A DNA stretch of 64,000 nt from CAZMLC01 sp964567125. Its GTDB lineage: Bacteria > Verrucomicrobiota > Kiritimatiellia > RFP12 > UBA1067. Position numbers and translations under genes: made by a program. The notes beneath the pieces were generated by a model. That model was not told where the DNA came from. It did not search any database and saw only the letters and a program-made list of their open reading frames with translations. Shown one piece after another: positions 43,101 through 51,480 of this stretch. The stretch lies in contig CAZMLC010000003.1 in the NCBI GenBank assembly GCA_964567125.1, forward strand, positions 1-64,000, given 5' to 3'. How positions within the stretch are numbered: the stretch's first letter is position 1; every line of letters begins with the position of its first letter.

Positions 43101-44641
43101 CACACGCCTTTTTCGGTACGGGCGGAAGTACAGCGCTGCTCAACCGCGCCATCTGCCTCGATGGGATCACCTTCAACCGCACTGCGAACTTCACACTCGC
43201 CGGCAGCGGTACTGCGCTTGCGCTACGCGGCGGCGGCGTAACAGCCGCGCTGCCGACAGCAACATCGCGCACCTACACCATTGCGGGGAATATCACCTGC
43301 GTGGAGCCGCAATCCTGGGACATCGGCAGCAATCCCCCCGGACTTGCCACGGTGGAGATGACGGGCAGCATTTCCGATGGCGTGCTTCCTTGCGATTTGG
43401 TGAAGACCGGTGAAGGGACATTGACCCTCAAAGCCGCCAACAGCTACCAGGGACTTACCGTTGTGAGCAACGGACTGCTGGCGATAACCCATGCACAGGC
43501 GCTGGGAAGTGCGACAAATGGAACGATTGTGCGTTCCACGCACGGCGGTCAGCTGCAAGTGAGCGGCTCTATCACGGTCGCAGAACCACTCACGTTGAAC
43601 GGGGAAAAACCAATCAACGGATTTTCCATGGTGAGCAGCAGCGGTAGCAATGTCTGGAGCGGTCCGTTGATGCGCATCGGGCAGACGCGCATCAATACGG
43701 CAGCGGGTTCGACGTTTGTGATGAGCGGCGGTGTTACAGGAAGCGGCAATCTCTTTGTGGTGAATGCGGGCGGCACCTTCATCCTTGCGGAAAAACCCGC
43801 GGTAATCGGCACGACGGGATTCTGGACTGATTCGGGCGGACTTACGATCCTAGCGGTCAGCAACAATGTCTGGGGCGATACAATACTCGGTCGCGGCACG
43901 CTGCGCACCGATGTTCCCAATGCACTCCCTACGACTACGGTGCTTCGCTTCGGATTACCTTATGCGCCGGGCGGGACACTCGATCTCAACGGGAATGACC
44001 AGACAGTTGCCGCGCTGATTACCAACACTACGGTCGCAGGCGTGCGGACGGTGGTAAGCCTTAGGCCTGCAACATTGACGATCAATCAGAATTTAGCCGC
44101 GGCCGCTTTTGACGGCGCGTTTACAGGCATGGTTCGCCTCGTCAAGGCCGGGCCCGGGACATTGACGCTGACCGCGACGAATACGACGGCTTCGGGCGGG
44201 ATGGTCATCAGCAACGGGACACTCGTTGCGGCGAGCACAAACTGTTGCGGTCAGGGGCCTGTTGAGCTGTGTAACGGCACGTTGCACACGGCCCTGACGA
44301 ATGCGCAGCCACTCGCGCTGGATCGGTTGGTGTGGCACGGCGCAGGGCAGATCCGCACCGCACTCGCAGCGGATGGTTCGGCGTCGCGCCTTCAGATTGC
44401 CCGCACATTCACACGGGGCGAGGGTACGAACTTCGTCTTTGATTTCAGCGGCAGCGGTACGCCGAATCGTACGTATACCTTGCTCACATTCGCGTCCAGC
44501 GATTCCGCGGTTCAAGACTTCCGTTATCGCAATCTTGGCACAAACCGCTACGCCAATCTCTGCGGTGAATTCCAGCTCGCGGCGCAAACGCTGACATTGC
44601 GCACCTTCTTCCCTTCGGCTACGATCATGATGATTCGTTAA
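40142..44641 (+). CDS. Giant secreted parallel beta-helix protein with autotransporter-type repeats
   Basis: 1499 residues with a signal sequence in the first 31. A CBM-like jelly roll (about 35-200, starting LLNPGFDEAF) leads into a right-handed parallel beta-helix (about 205-830). That starts WYVAPDGSDSSSGSLAAPFQ, as in pectate-lyase-like and DUF1565 proteins, with rungs such as ISVSGTSNSVQYCTVRDTAGSG. A fibronectin-like unit follows, then autotransporter-associated beta-strand repeats (about 950-1490, LVKTGEGTLTLKAANSYQG). The end is SATIMMIR. Possibly a polysaccharide lyase or epimerase, but no active site is assigned. It is the second gene of a two-gene unit; the ribosome site is weak (GGAG 12 nt upstream). 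Confidence 0.8.
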   Translation: MTGRFHRVDVQRTLRRILFSIGFCGGGIAYCGPVEQLLNPGFDEAFTVVANTNSSGIIRGVFPTSWLDNSRYSGKHTDNLYVCEESDTVAGCAFRITAALQSGYSSGVNIELYQPFTAISQRIYTASVWLKCASNVTAQLVIRQKSSPYTVRAITNCALTAAWHAFRVTVSSVATETLAVSINLSNCATTLWVDQASCVVQDGGRVWYVAPDGSDSSSGSLAAPFQTVARAATQVTAGDTIALRAGTYRETLQLPCSGTRANPITVCAYTNERVIFSGCDVVAGPWAATSNAIYTAETDWSLGSGYNQVFVDGAMVHEARYPDFGSTDLLSPATAALTVSSNYTVAASAFDGLGDLTGARFYASVGSSWAWQNALIASNRIGTLFLNAASASTWWWPNYSNTSSDAGRGFVYGLLSLLDADGEWLVESNTVAPHTLHLRIAEGVDPAEHLIEMKRRNWCLDLNGQNFIVISNLAFTAGAVRLNGEDLVLTHCTAAHLSHFMVFSSGGAANGGRAEGSGISVSGTSNSVQYCTVRDTAGSGIIVSGTGHRITRNHIFNTDYSATYAVGLKLDGTFHTATFNTLHDTGRDIIQPTGKGCTVMFNECYAAGRLCKDLGAVYAWGTNAQATNGAITRIAYNWVHDSSANDPLGMGIYIDNYSRHFQIDHNVVWNFGDLATKTWSDGMRLNAPGDDLNVFHNTLFRCRNYNYGTFTPYLITNSTPDNTYWTTNTHHLFYIAQNNLYMTNAPTELENGEARDFRLKAASWAVDPLCATTTIAWVTTNGSINVPSNYHLAMRRKNQMFAFEEQAGQGVPVDLDRDGLAEPFVGPTPDSGAYERGGAYWIPGIWGWLPEQAGVRSEAPYTYVGDTVTAKAVLLSCGNAPATLFICWGEGADATAWANTVCLATALTNGFQSVFYNLSDLHPYTTYGYRFLTTNAYGATWSEPVTFTTGSGLTVNMVWNGGGGTNRMIDAVTNWTSASPLDFNGATHAFFGTGGSTALLNRAICLDGITFNRTANFTLAGSGTALALRGGGVTAALPTATSRTYTIAGNITCVEPQSWDIGSNPPGLATVEMTGSISDGVLPCDLVKTGEGTLTLKAANSYQGLTVVSNGLLAITHAQALGSATNGTIVRSTHGGQLQVSGSITVAEPLTLNGEKPINGFSMVSSSGSNVWSGPLMRIGQTRINTAAGSTFVMSGGVTGSGNLFVVNAGGTFILAEKPAVIGTTGFWTDSGGLTILAVSNNVWGDTILGRGTLRTDVPNALPTTTVLRFGLPYAPGGTLDLNGNDQTVAALITNTTVAGVRTVVSLRPATLTINQNLAAAAFDGAFTGMVRLVKAGPGTLTLTATNTTASGGMVISNGTLVAASTNCCGQGPVELCNGTLHTALTNAQPLALDRLVWHGAGQIRTALAADGSASRLQIARTFTRGEGTNFVFDFSGSGTPNRTYTLLTFASSDSAVQDFRYRNLGTNRYANLCGEFQLAAQTLTLRTFFPSATIMMIR
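40984..41006. repeat. Dispersed palindrome copy inside the beta-helix gene
   Basis: GTGGCAG and CTGCCAC arms with a further CCC/GGG pairing inside. It is read through in frame as VAGPWAAT. Confidence 0.55.
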
Positions 44642-44675
44642 CGACATACGGTCAGAAAAATCTGCGCGTAGCAAA

Positions 44676-44725
44676 CCTAACCACCTACAACCTAAACCCC
44701 TAACCGCCTACCCCCTAAACGCCTA
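44676..44725. repeat. CCTA tract with 7-8 nt periodicity
   Basis: CCTA begins at 44676, 44684, 44691, 44699, 44707, 44714 and 44722, spacings of 7 or 8 nt, between two convergent genes. The units vary (CCTAACCA, CCTACAA, CCTAAACC and so on). Confidence 0.65.
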
Positions 44726-44728
44726 CTC

Positions 44729-45889
44729 TCACTTCGTGATGCCGAGGGCGAATTCAAGGGCGAGCAGGCTGTAGGAGGTGACGAGTACAGGGTCGTTCTC
44801 CCACCAGCGGTTATTCTCGTTGATCCAGGAGCCATCCTCTTTCTGAAGGCTGATCACCTTCTTGATGAGCGCTTCGCGCCAGGCGATGACCTTGCCGTCC
44901 GCGTGCGGGATCGTATCAACGCCGGTCGCGCTGAGGGCGCGCGTCAGGATGTTGTAATAAAAATAAACGCCCTGCTGGCCCTGACCGGGATTCTCATCGA
45001 GCGTCCAGTGCTTGGTGCAATAGTCAAAGGCTGAAATTACGCGCGGGTCCTGGCGCGTCAGCTTGGTTTGAATCATGGAGAGCAGGCCGACGTAGGTGAT
45101 CGAACCATAGGAGCGCAAAGGCGGACGACCGCCGCCCATGCCAGGACGTCCAACGCCGGCAGGCGGTTTGTTGGTCCCGCTCCGCATCCCTGCGGGCGGC
45201 GGACCGAAGGATTTCACGTAGAGGAAACCGCCTTGATCCTCGCCCGCCTTCTGCTGCATATTCTCAACGTATTTGATGGCGGCATCCCAGTTCAGGTCAG
45301 CCTTCCGCTCACTGGCCGGACGCAGATCTTCCAAACTCTGGGTGCGGCGCATGGCATCAATCGCCATGCCCGTATTGGTCATATCCGTATGGCGACGGCC
45401 CCCCTTATCGTAGCCAAAACCGCCAGCGTGAGTATCATCGCCGGTCAGCTGGGTTGACGCGATGTAGGTGCGGCCCTTCAGAATCGCGGGAACAACGTCT
45501 TTGCGCCCTGTAGCCTGGAGGCCCATGATGCAGATCGCGGTGTTGTAATTGCCGAGGCCGGCGCCTGGGCGGTCAGGATTGGACACATAAATACCGCCAT
45601 CGGGCTGAACTTTGCTGAGGATAAAGGCGACAGCCTTATCGGCGTTCGGGGCGTATTGCAGCTGGCCGGATGCGGAAAAGGCCCAGAGCGGCAGCGCGGT
45701 CATAGCCGGGTTTCTCTCGTCTGACCAGAAACCCTCCGCCGTTTGGTGCGCAGCGAGCCAAGCGAGTCCTTTGGCGAGTGCGGTCTGCGCCTCTTTCTGC
45801 AGCGCCTCAGAGAGGCCTGCGGCCTCGCCGGCGTGTAGCGTCATGGCGCCGAGGATCAGCGCGCTGATAGATCCGATCTTTTTGTTCAC
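44729..45889 (-). CDS. Secreted squalene-cyclase/prenyltransferase-repeat protein
   Basis: 386 residues, signal peptide in the first 23. It carries alpha/alpha-barrel repeats of the prenyltransferase/squalene oxidase type: GLAWLAAHQTAEGFWSD, AVAFILSKVQPDGGIYV, NTAICIMGLQATGR, YGSITYVGLLSMIQ, and the end KKVISLQKEDGSWINENNRWWENDPVLVTSYSLLALEF. A Gly/Pro/Arg-rich loop (about 229-260) interrupts the barrel. Such exported repeat proteins are common in Planctomycetes and Verrucomicrobia, where they are unlikely to be terpene cyclases. The start codon is GTG with AAAGGAG 8 nt upstream. It diverges from the ABC exporter genes. Confidence 0.85.
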   Translation of the reverse strand: MNKKIGSISALILGAMTLHAGEAAGLSEALQKEAQTALAKGLAWLAAHQTAEGFWSDERNPAMTALPLWAFSASGQLQYAPNADKAVAFILSKVQPDGGIYVSNPDRPGAGLGNYNTAICIMGLQATGRKDVVPAILKGRTYIASTQLTGDDTHAGGFGYDKGGRRHTDMTNTGMAIDAMRRTQSLEDLRPASERKADLNWDAAIKYVENMQQKAGEDQGGFLYVKSFGPPPAGMRSGTNKPPAGVGRPGMGGGRPPLRSYGSITYVGLLSMIQTKLTRQDPRVISAFDYCTKHWTLDENPGQGQQGVYFYYNILTRALSATGVDTIPHADGKVIAWREALIKKVISLQKEDGSWINENNRWWENDPVLVTSYSLLALEFALGITK

Positions 45890-45962
45890 AGTGTAAACTC
45901 CTTTGCATGTGCTTCATTTCCGCGTAAATCGCTTCTTTCGTTTATTAAACGCACGAACGATT

Positions 45963-45991
45963 AAAAGGGTTCATCTTGGTGTGAACCTTTT
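45963..45991. promoter_or_regulatory. Inverted repeat between divergent genes
   Basis: AAAAGGGTTCA (45963-45973) pairs with TGAACCTTTT (45982-45991) with one bulged G and an 8-nt loop. It lies midway between the squalene-cyclase-like gene and the ABC ATPase gene, so a shared operator is more likely than a terminator. Confidence 0.4.
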
Positions 45992-46067
45992 TACAGCGCG
46001 CAACGTTGAATACATTAAACACCAAGCAGACCAAGTCTGTACAACCCTTTTGAGCGGATGGGATGCA

Positions 46068-46811
46068 ATGACAACAGAAGAGATGATAGCGTTAGAGGTT
46101 CAGCGATTGAGCAAGCATTATGGCACAGAGGCCAACCGTGTGACGGTGCTGAACGACGTGAATATGGTTATCCGTCGCGGCGAATTTGATGCGGTGATGG
46201 GGTCGAGCGGTTCGGGCAAGAGCACGCTGCTGCACGTGCTGGCGGGGCTCATCAGCGCGGATGCCGGCGAAATCCGCGTGGGCGGCGTTTCGATCTCAGC
46301 CATGAGCGACAATGAGGTCACCTGTTTCCGGCGCCGCAGAATCGGGTTGATTTTCCAGGATTTCAACTTGATCCCCACGCTGACCGCGGAAGAAAACATT
46401 GTGCTGCCGTTGCTGCTGGATCGTCAGACCCCGAACCCGGATGAGATCAACGCCCTGCTGCAGAAATTGTCGCTGACGCACCGGCGCACACATATCCCGC
46501 AGAAACTGAGCGGCGGTGAACGGCAGCGCGTGGCGATTGCCCGTGCGCTGGTGACCAAGCCGGATATCGTTCTGGCGGACGAACCGACGGGCAATCTCGA
46601 TTCGCCCGCAGGACGCGCCTTTTGCGAACTGCTGCGCACCATGAACGAAGAGGACGGCTGCACGATCCTGATGGTCAGCCACGATCCGGTCGTCGCGGCG
46701 ACCGCCAAACGGGTGCATTTGCTGAAGGACGGGCATTTTGTGGATTGCTTCGAGACGCAGCACGATGCTGCGCAGGTGGCAAGCCGCTATCTGGAAACCA
46801 TGAAGTGCTAA
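46068..46811 (+). CDS. MacB/LolD-type ABC transporter ATPase
   Basis: 247 residues. Walker A GSSGSGKST, Q-loop LIFQDFNLIPTLTAEENIVLPLLL, signature LSGGERQRVAIARALVTKPDIVLADEPTGNLDS (the LSGGE form and ADEPTGNLD of the LolD/MacB/FtsE class, seen as separate motifs), and MVSHD. The frame is open to 45903, but the family start aligns with MTTEEMIALEVQRLSKHYG, so I start at 46068. The FtsX-like permease follows 71 bp later; together they form a mechanotransmission-type exporter or envelope-remodelling complex. Confidence 0.94.
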   Translation: MTTEEMIALEVQRLSKHYGTEANRVTVLNDVNMVIRRGEFDAVMGSSGSGKSTLLHVLAGLISADAGEIRVGGVSISAMSDNEVTCFRRRRIGLIFQDFNLIPTLTAEENIVLPLLLDRQTPNPDEINALLQKLSLTHRRTHIPQKLSGGERQRVAIARALVTKPDIVLADEPTGNLDSPAGRAFCELLRTMNEEDGCTILMVSHDPVVAATAKRVHLLKDGHFVDCFETQHDAAQVASRYLETMKC

Positions 46812-46882
46812 AGAAACCGTGACCGACGGTGTTGCGGGTCGGTTCAGCCCGCGGCAAGTCGATCGCTGTCCACAAGGATTTA

Positions 46883-49774
46883 ATGCGTATGATCGTTCAC
46901 TTGGTTTTAAAGAGTTTTAAGCACGAAAAAGTGCGCTTATCCATGGCTGCGCTGGGTATTGCCGCAGCAACGGGACTGGTGGTCTGGTCGCTGGGGCTTG
47001 CCATGACCTCCGCAGGGCAGAGCCGGGAAAAGGTCCGTCGCATGACAGAGCCTTACTCCTGCTGGGTCTCCACAGGCGGCGTAGGGCTGCGCATCGACCG
47101 GCAGGCCATGATGCGGCGGCCAGGGCGTTCGCCCTTCGCGCAACCGACGCAGGTCTTGTCGCCGGAGCTGGTTTCCGCTGTGCAGGCTCTGCCCTCTGTT
47201 CACGCGGTAACACCCTACAAGACCATCCGCACCGTGCTGGATTTCCGCCCCGGCGGCCGCGTTTTGCAGGGCCCGCCGCTGATGGCCGTCCTGACGCTGG
47301 CGTCAACGTCGGGATGCCCCTACGCCACGGCGAAAATCACGGGACGCTGGCCGGACCCGGCGAGCGACGCGCTGGAGGCCGCGGTCTGTACCGCCGTCTT
47401 TACGCCGCGCCGTCTGGAGGCGCCGCCGCTGGGCTCTTCGCTGGTACTGATTACGCCGTCGGGCACTGTGACTGTGAAAATTACGGCGCTGATTGACTTT
47501 AAAGAGGCGGTCCAGGGTTTCCCGACTGCGTTTGTGACAGTAGGCGCGATGCGCGCGGCAGCAGGCGGAACCTACGATCCCCAGCCGAATCTGCTGCTCT
47601 GCCAGGTCAACGATAAGGCGGACGGCGAAGCGGTGAAAGCCGTTGTTGAAAAATTATCGCCCACAGAGGAAACACCTCTCGTGCCGGGCGGGACAGAGCC
47701 GCCGACGAAGATCTATACCGCTATGGAGCGCAAAGACGTTGAAGCGGGATATAGCAGCGATAAGCTACAGAATTTTAAACGGCAGGCACCGCTCTTGCTG
47801 ACGCTCTCCGTATTGACCGCGCTCTGCATGCTGATCAACGCGCTGACCATTGGTGTTGAACAGAAAATGCGCATGCTCGCGCTGTTGCGCGCAGCAGGGA
47901 TGACAGCCAGGCAGGTGGCGCACGTGGTGATGCTGGAAGGCGCGATCATCGCCTTCTGTGGCTGGCTGATCGGCCTGTTCGCCGGATGGGGTGTGCTGAC
48001 CGCCTTTGTGAAGCGGACACCCGAGACCTTCCCCGAGGGCGTTTTTATCGGTTGGGAGACGCCGCTCTGCTCGTTGATCGGCGTGCTGGTGATCACGGCG
48101 ATCAGTCTGTATTGGCCCTGCCGCCGCGCCATGCGCATCCGACCTCTGGACGCGCTGACGGAACCGTCGCACGAAGAAAAGGCGCTCTCGTGGAAGCGCG
48201 CGCTGTTCGGTTTTGTACTGCTCTTCCCCATGCTGATCTTTGTGCTGCCGCTGCATATCTCGGCTATGACGCGTAGCGTTTTGCTCCTCACCCTGGGGCT
48301 GCCACTGCACGTGATCGGCCTGCTGCTGGTGCTGCCGTTCTTTGTGCAGCTCATGGAGCGGAGCATCTCGCCGTTGGTGAGCGCGCTGCTGGGGCTCGAC
48401 CCGCATCTGCTGCGGCGTCGGATCAGCGCCCATTTTTCGCGCACAGCGGGAATGGTGATTACGCTCGGCATCGGCCTGGGCGCGTTTGCGTCGATCCATA
48501 TCTGGGGCGGCTCCATGATGGCACCCTTTATTCCCAGCCACGAATTTCCGGATGCGATTGTCTCCCTGTTGCCGAACGGCGTACCGCGCGATGCCGCGCA
48601 GAAGGTTGCCAAGCTGGAGGGCGTGGAGGACAGACGCTGTCTCAGCCTCGAAGCGGCGCAGCTGTATATTGCCGATTCGCTCACGGCACAGGTGGTGCGC
48701 GTTTCCGGGCGGATGCCCATGAGTCCCAACGTGCTCGTAATGGGCACGGATCCGCAGATCGCGCTGGGAGGCGATCATCCGCTGGCGCCCTTCCGTTTTG
48801 TGGAAGGCGAACGGAAGCAGGCTGCGGATGCGCTGGCAACGGGCGGCACATGCGTCATCACCACGATGTTCTCGCGTGAGACCGGGCTGCATGCTGGCGA
48901 TACACTGGCCCTGGTGAAGCGCCCTGTTCTGCGGGGCGGACGCGGCGGTCCTGGAATGCGCAGCGGCGGGCGTGGTGGTCCCGGCGTTGGACGCCCAGAC
49001 AACACTCGGCCCAATACGGCGCCGCAGATCGAGACGCTGAAGATTGTCGGCGTTGTGGATGTGAACTGGCACCTGATCACCTCACGCGCGCAGCTGCGCG
49101 GTCGAAATAACATGTCGGGCAGTACCATGGGGCCGGTCTTCGTCGACGAAAATGAAGCGCGGCGGCTCAGCGGAAACGCGGAGACCACCTATTTTCTTTG
49201 GGTGAATCTGAGTGAGAGTTATCGCAAGATGGGCGCCTTACAGGGCAGTCAGCTGCTGGAAGCCGAAATCCGCAAAGCCATTGCGATCGATGAAGCAAAT
49301 ACCGTGCGCGTGCACCACCGCGATGAAATTGAAGATGGCACCATCGCGCATGGCAATCAGTTGATCGGCGATATGGCGCGCGCGCCTTTCTGGTCGCTGA
49401 TCGTTCTTTCAACCGGCATCATCACGCTGCTGATCGCCTCGTTCCAGGCCTCGGCGAAGGAGATCGCCGTGATGCGCGCAGTGGGCATGACGCGCAGTCA
49501 GCTCGGCCGCATGCTGTTCGGCGAGGCGATCCTGGTGGGCGTCTGCGGCATTGTCCTAAGCCTTATCTCCGGGTTCTGCATCGGCTGGACGTTTACGGGA
49601 TGGACACGCGCATGGATGATGTTCGGCGGCCTGCCGATCTCGCTGAGCATTCCGTGGCTGACGATTCTGCAGGGCGTCGGGTTTGCCTTCCTGCTCTGCG
49701 CGGTCATGGCGATGCTGCCGATCCTCTGGCTCGTGCGCAAACAGGATGAGAGCGGCGGTCTTTCCGTGATGTAA
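46883..49774 (+). CDS. Double FtsX-domain ABC transporter permease
   Basis: 963 residues. One N-terminal span (about 20-42), an extracytoplasmic domain, a first FtsX core (about 305-460, LALLRAAGMTARQVAHVVMLEGAIIAFCGW), a second N-terminal-like span near HFSRTAGMVITLGIGLGAF, a second periplasmic domain, and a second FtsX core at the end (MRAVGMTRSQLGRMLFGEAILVGVCG). This duplicated plan is known for exporters that move lipoproteins or lipids. A Gly/Arg-rich insert (about 683-712) sits in the second periplasmic domain. The ATG at 46883 has AAGGA close upstream. No membrane-fusion protein is encoded next to it. Confidence 0.9.
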   Translation: MRMIVHLVLKSFKHEKVRLSMAALGIAAATGLVVWSLGLAMTSAGQSREKVRRMTEPYSCWVSTGGVGLRIDRQAMMRRPGRSPFAQPTQVLSPELVSAVQALPSVHAVTPYKTIRTVLDFRPGGRVLQGPPLMAVLTLASTSGCPYATAKITGRWPDPASDALEAAVCTAVFTPRRLEAPPLGSSLVLITPSGTVTVKITALIDFKEAVQGFPTAFVTVGAMRAAAGGTYDPQPNLLLCQVNDKADGEAVKAVVEKLSPTEETPLVPGGTEPPTKIYTAMERKDVEAGYSSDKLQNFKRQAPLLLTLSVLTALCMLINALTIGVEQKMRMLALLRAAGMTARQVAHVVMLEGAIIAFCGWLIGLFAGWGVLTAFVKRTPETFPEGVFIGWETPLCSLIGVLVITAISLYWPCRRAMRIRPLDALTEPSHEEKALSWKRALFGFVLLFPMLIFVLPLHISAMTRSVLLLTLGLPLHVIGLLLVLPFFVQLMERSISPLVSALLGLDPHLLRRRISAHFSRTAGMVITLGIGLGAFASIHIWGGSMMAPFIPSHEFPDAIVSLLPNGVPRDAAQKVAKLEGVEDRRCLSLEAAQLYIADSLTAQVVRVSGRMPMSPNVLVMGTDPQIALGGDHPLAPFRFVEGERKQAADALATGGTCVITTMFSRETGLHAGDTLALVKRPVLRGGRGGPGMRSGGRGGPGVGRPDNTRPNTAPQIETLKIVGVVDVNWHLITSRAQLRGRNNMSGSTMGPVFVDENEARRLSGNAETTYFLWVNLSESYRKMGALQGSQLLEAEIRKAIAIDEANTVRVHHRDEIEDGTIAHGNQLIGDMARAPFWSLIVLSTGIITLLIASFQASAKEIAVMRAVGMTRSQLGRMLFGEAILVGVCGIVLSLISGFCIGWTFTGWTRAWMMFGGLPISLSIPWLTILQGVGFAFLLCAVMAMLPILWLVRKQDESGGLSVM

Positions 49775-49787
49775 CGCGTCAGAGAAA

Positions 49788-51422
49788 TCAATCCGTGAGC
49801 GCCAGTTCCAGCCACGTAATTGCGAGCGGGTTTGCGGTCGGGTTCATGATGGTGATCCGATTGCTGCCGCTCTGCAGCGCGGCAAGAGGAACATCAAACG
49901 CCAAGACACGCGCACCGGTCTCGGCCACATTTTTGACCACGTGCCAGACGCGCGTGTTATTATAGGTGTAGTTCCGGTCGCGCGGAAGATCGCGGCTCCA
50001 ACGGCACGGTTGCGCGTTGACACTGACAGCCAGTTCAGCCGCGGCTACAGTCGGGCAGGCGTCCAGCGCGACGTGCAGCGTGCAATGGCCGTTTGCGGGA
50101 CGCGGCCCTATGGGCAGGTCGAAGGACAGCGTCTGTTGCGCAGCGAGGCTGCGCGGTAACGTCGGCTCAGGAGTAAGGCTCGGCGAGGTAAACGTCAGCA
50201 CATGGGTGCGCGGTCCGTTGATGGCGGTTGCGAGGCTGCCGAGTTCACTCAAAGCGCGCGTACGGTCATTGCTGGTGGTCACGGAGCCATCCGGCTGGAC
50301 TGTCTGCGTCTTGTACGGAATCATGAAGTTGTTGAAGATATAGATCGCGTCGGCACCGCGGTGGAAGGACGAGACAGCGAAGCCGCGCATCGTTTCGATG
50401 GAGTTGTTCATCTGCTTGATGGTCTTGTTCTGCGCCAGACTGATCGCGGCATCGGCTCCCGGAACGATCAGGCAGGGCGAGGCGCCGAGTTCGGCTTTCC
50501 AGCGTTCAACAGGAATGTCGAAATTCGTCGGCGTAAACCAGTTCGAGAGCACGATCATATCCGTGAGGTCCTCTTTGGCCCAGGTCAGGGCGTCAAGTCC
50601 GAAGCGGCGACCGATCTCCGAAGTGACGGGCACGCGCACCGCGAGATGAATCGCATGGCCGCGCACCTGCGCTTTCGCGGCTGTCATCGCGCGGATCTCG
50701 CGCATGAACTGGTTGATCAGCAGGGTTCCTGCCGCAACTTCGTTGTCCGGAAAGAGCGTCTGCGTGCGCATCCAGTCGAGTTCAATGCCGTCGACATCGT
50801 AGGTGTCCAGAATTTCCTGAATAAAGGCCTTGTAGTAATTCCGCACCTCCTGCTTGCTGTAGTTGAAGAGGCCCTTGGGCGGCCGGGTGCGCAGCTCGGG
50901 ATGGTCGAGCCAGAGGCGATTGATGCGCGCCGGTTTGTCAAAATAGTGATGGTCGTTCATCCGCACAGAGATCCAGGGCGCGATCTGATTCGTGCGGCAA
51001 CGCGCAATGCAGACCGCAAACGGATCGATGTTTTTCTTCTTGGTCTCCCAGAACATACGCGGCCATTCGGTAATCTCCTTTTCGGGATCGGGAAGATTCC
51101 AGTACGACTCCATCACCGCGCTGTCAAAGCAGGCGCGCTGGTAGTTGATGTTCAGGAAGAGCGCCTTGACCTGGCTGCCTTTGTAGGTATCCACGTAGGC
51201 ATTGAGCGCGTCGATAATCTCCGCACGGCTGCTGAGCCGCAGCGCCTCTTCACGGCTCATCCCTTTAGCCTGCTTGGCGAGCTTAGGCTCGATCAGAATC
51301 GCATCCGCGGAGAGGTTGAGGTAAATGCCGCCTGGTTCCAGTTTGGCAGTGGGCTGAACGGTTTGACATCCTGTGTATCCCAACATCAGTGCGGCGACGA
51401 GGCCTGCGAAGCGTGTGTGCAT
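49788..51422 (-). CDS. TIM-barrel glycosidase-like lipoprotein
   Basis: 544 residues; start ATG 51422 with AGGAATC before it, signal sequence ending LGYTGC (an atypical lipobox with Tyr at -3). The barrel has ALFLNINYQRACF, IAPWISVRMND, the hallmark YDVDGIELDWMRTQTLF (acidic pair typical of GHL10 and related putative glycosidases), VRVPVTSEIGRRFG, DMIVLSNWFTP and ADAIYIFNNFM. A C-terminal beta domain (about 400-544) follows. The substrate is unknown. It lies beyond the GH3 gene on the same strand but behind a strong terminator, so it is probably transcribed separately or by read-through. Confidence 0.75.
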   Translation of the reverse strand: MHTRFAGLVAALMLGYTGCQTVQPTAKLEPGGIYLNLSADAILIEPKLAKQAKGMSREEALRLSSRAEIIDALNAYVDTYKGSQVKALFLNINYQRACFDSAVMESYWNLPDPEKEITEWPRMFWETKKKNIDPFAVCIARCRTNQIAPWISVRMNDHHYFDKPARINRLWLDHPELRTRPPKGLFNYSKQEVRNYYKAFIQEILDTYDVDGIELDWMRTQTLFPDNEVAAGTLLINQFMREIRAMTAAKAQVRGHAIHLAVRVPVTSEIGRRFGLDALTWAKEDLTDMIVLSNWFTPTNFDIPVERWKAELGASPCLIVPGADAAISLAQNKTIKQMNNSIETMRGFAVSSFHRGADAIYIFNNFMIPYKTQTVQPDGSVTTSNDRTRALSELGSLATAINGPRTHVLTFTSPSLTPEPTLPRSLAAQQTLSFDLPIGPRPANGHCTLHVALDACPTVAAAELAVSVNAQPCRWSRDLPRDRNYTYNNTRVWHVVKNVAETGARVLAFDVPLAALQSGSNRITIMNPTANPLAITWLELALTD

Positions 51423-51439
51423 GATTCCTATCCTCAAGC

Positions 51440-51467
51440 AAAAACGGGACACCCGCAGGTGTCCCGT
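51440..51467 (-). terminator. Rho-independent terminator after the GH3 gene
   Basis: ACGGGACACC (51444-51453) pairs perfectly with GGTGTCCCGT (51458-51467) around a 4-nt loop; on the minus strand a run of five T follows. It lies 13 bp beyond the GH3 stop and 21 bp before the next gene's start. Confidence 0.88.
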
Positions 51468-51480
51468 TGTCCGCGAAACA

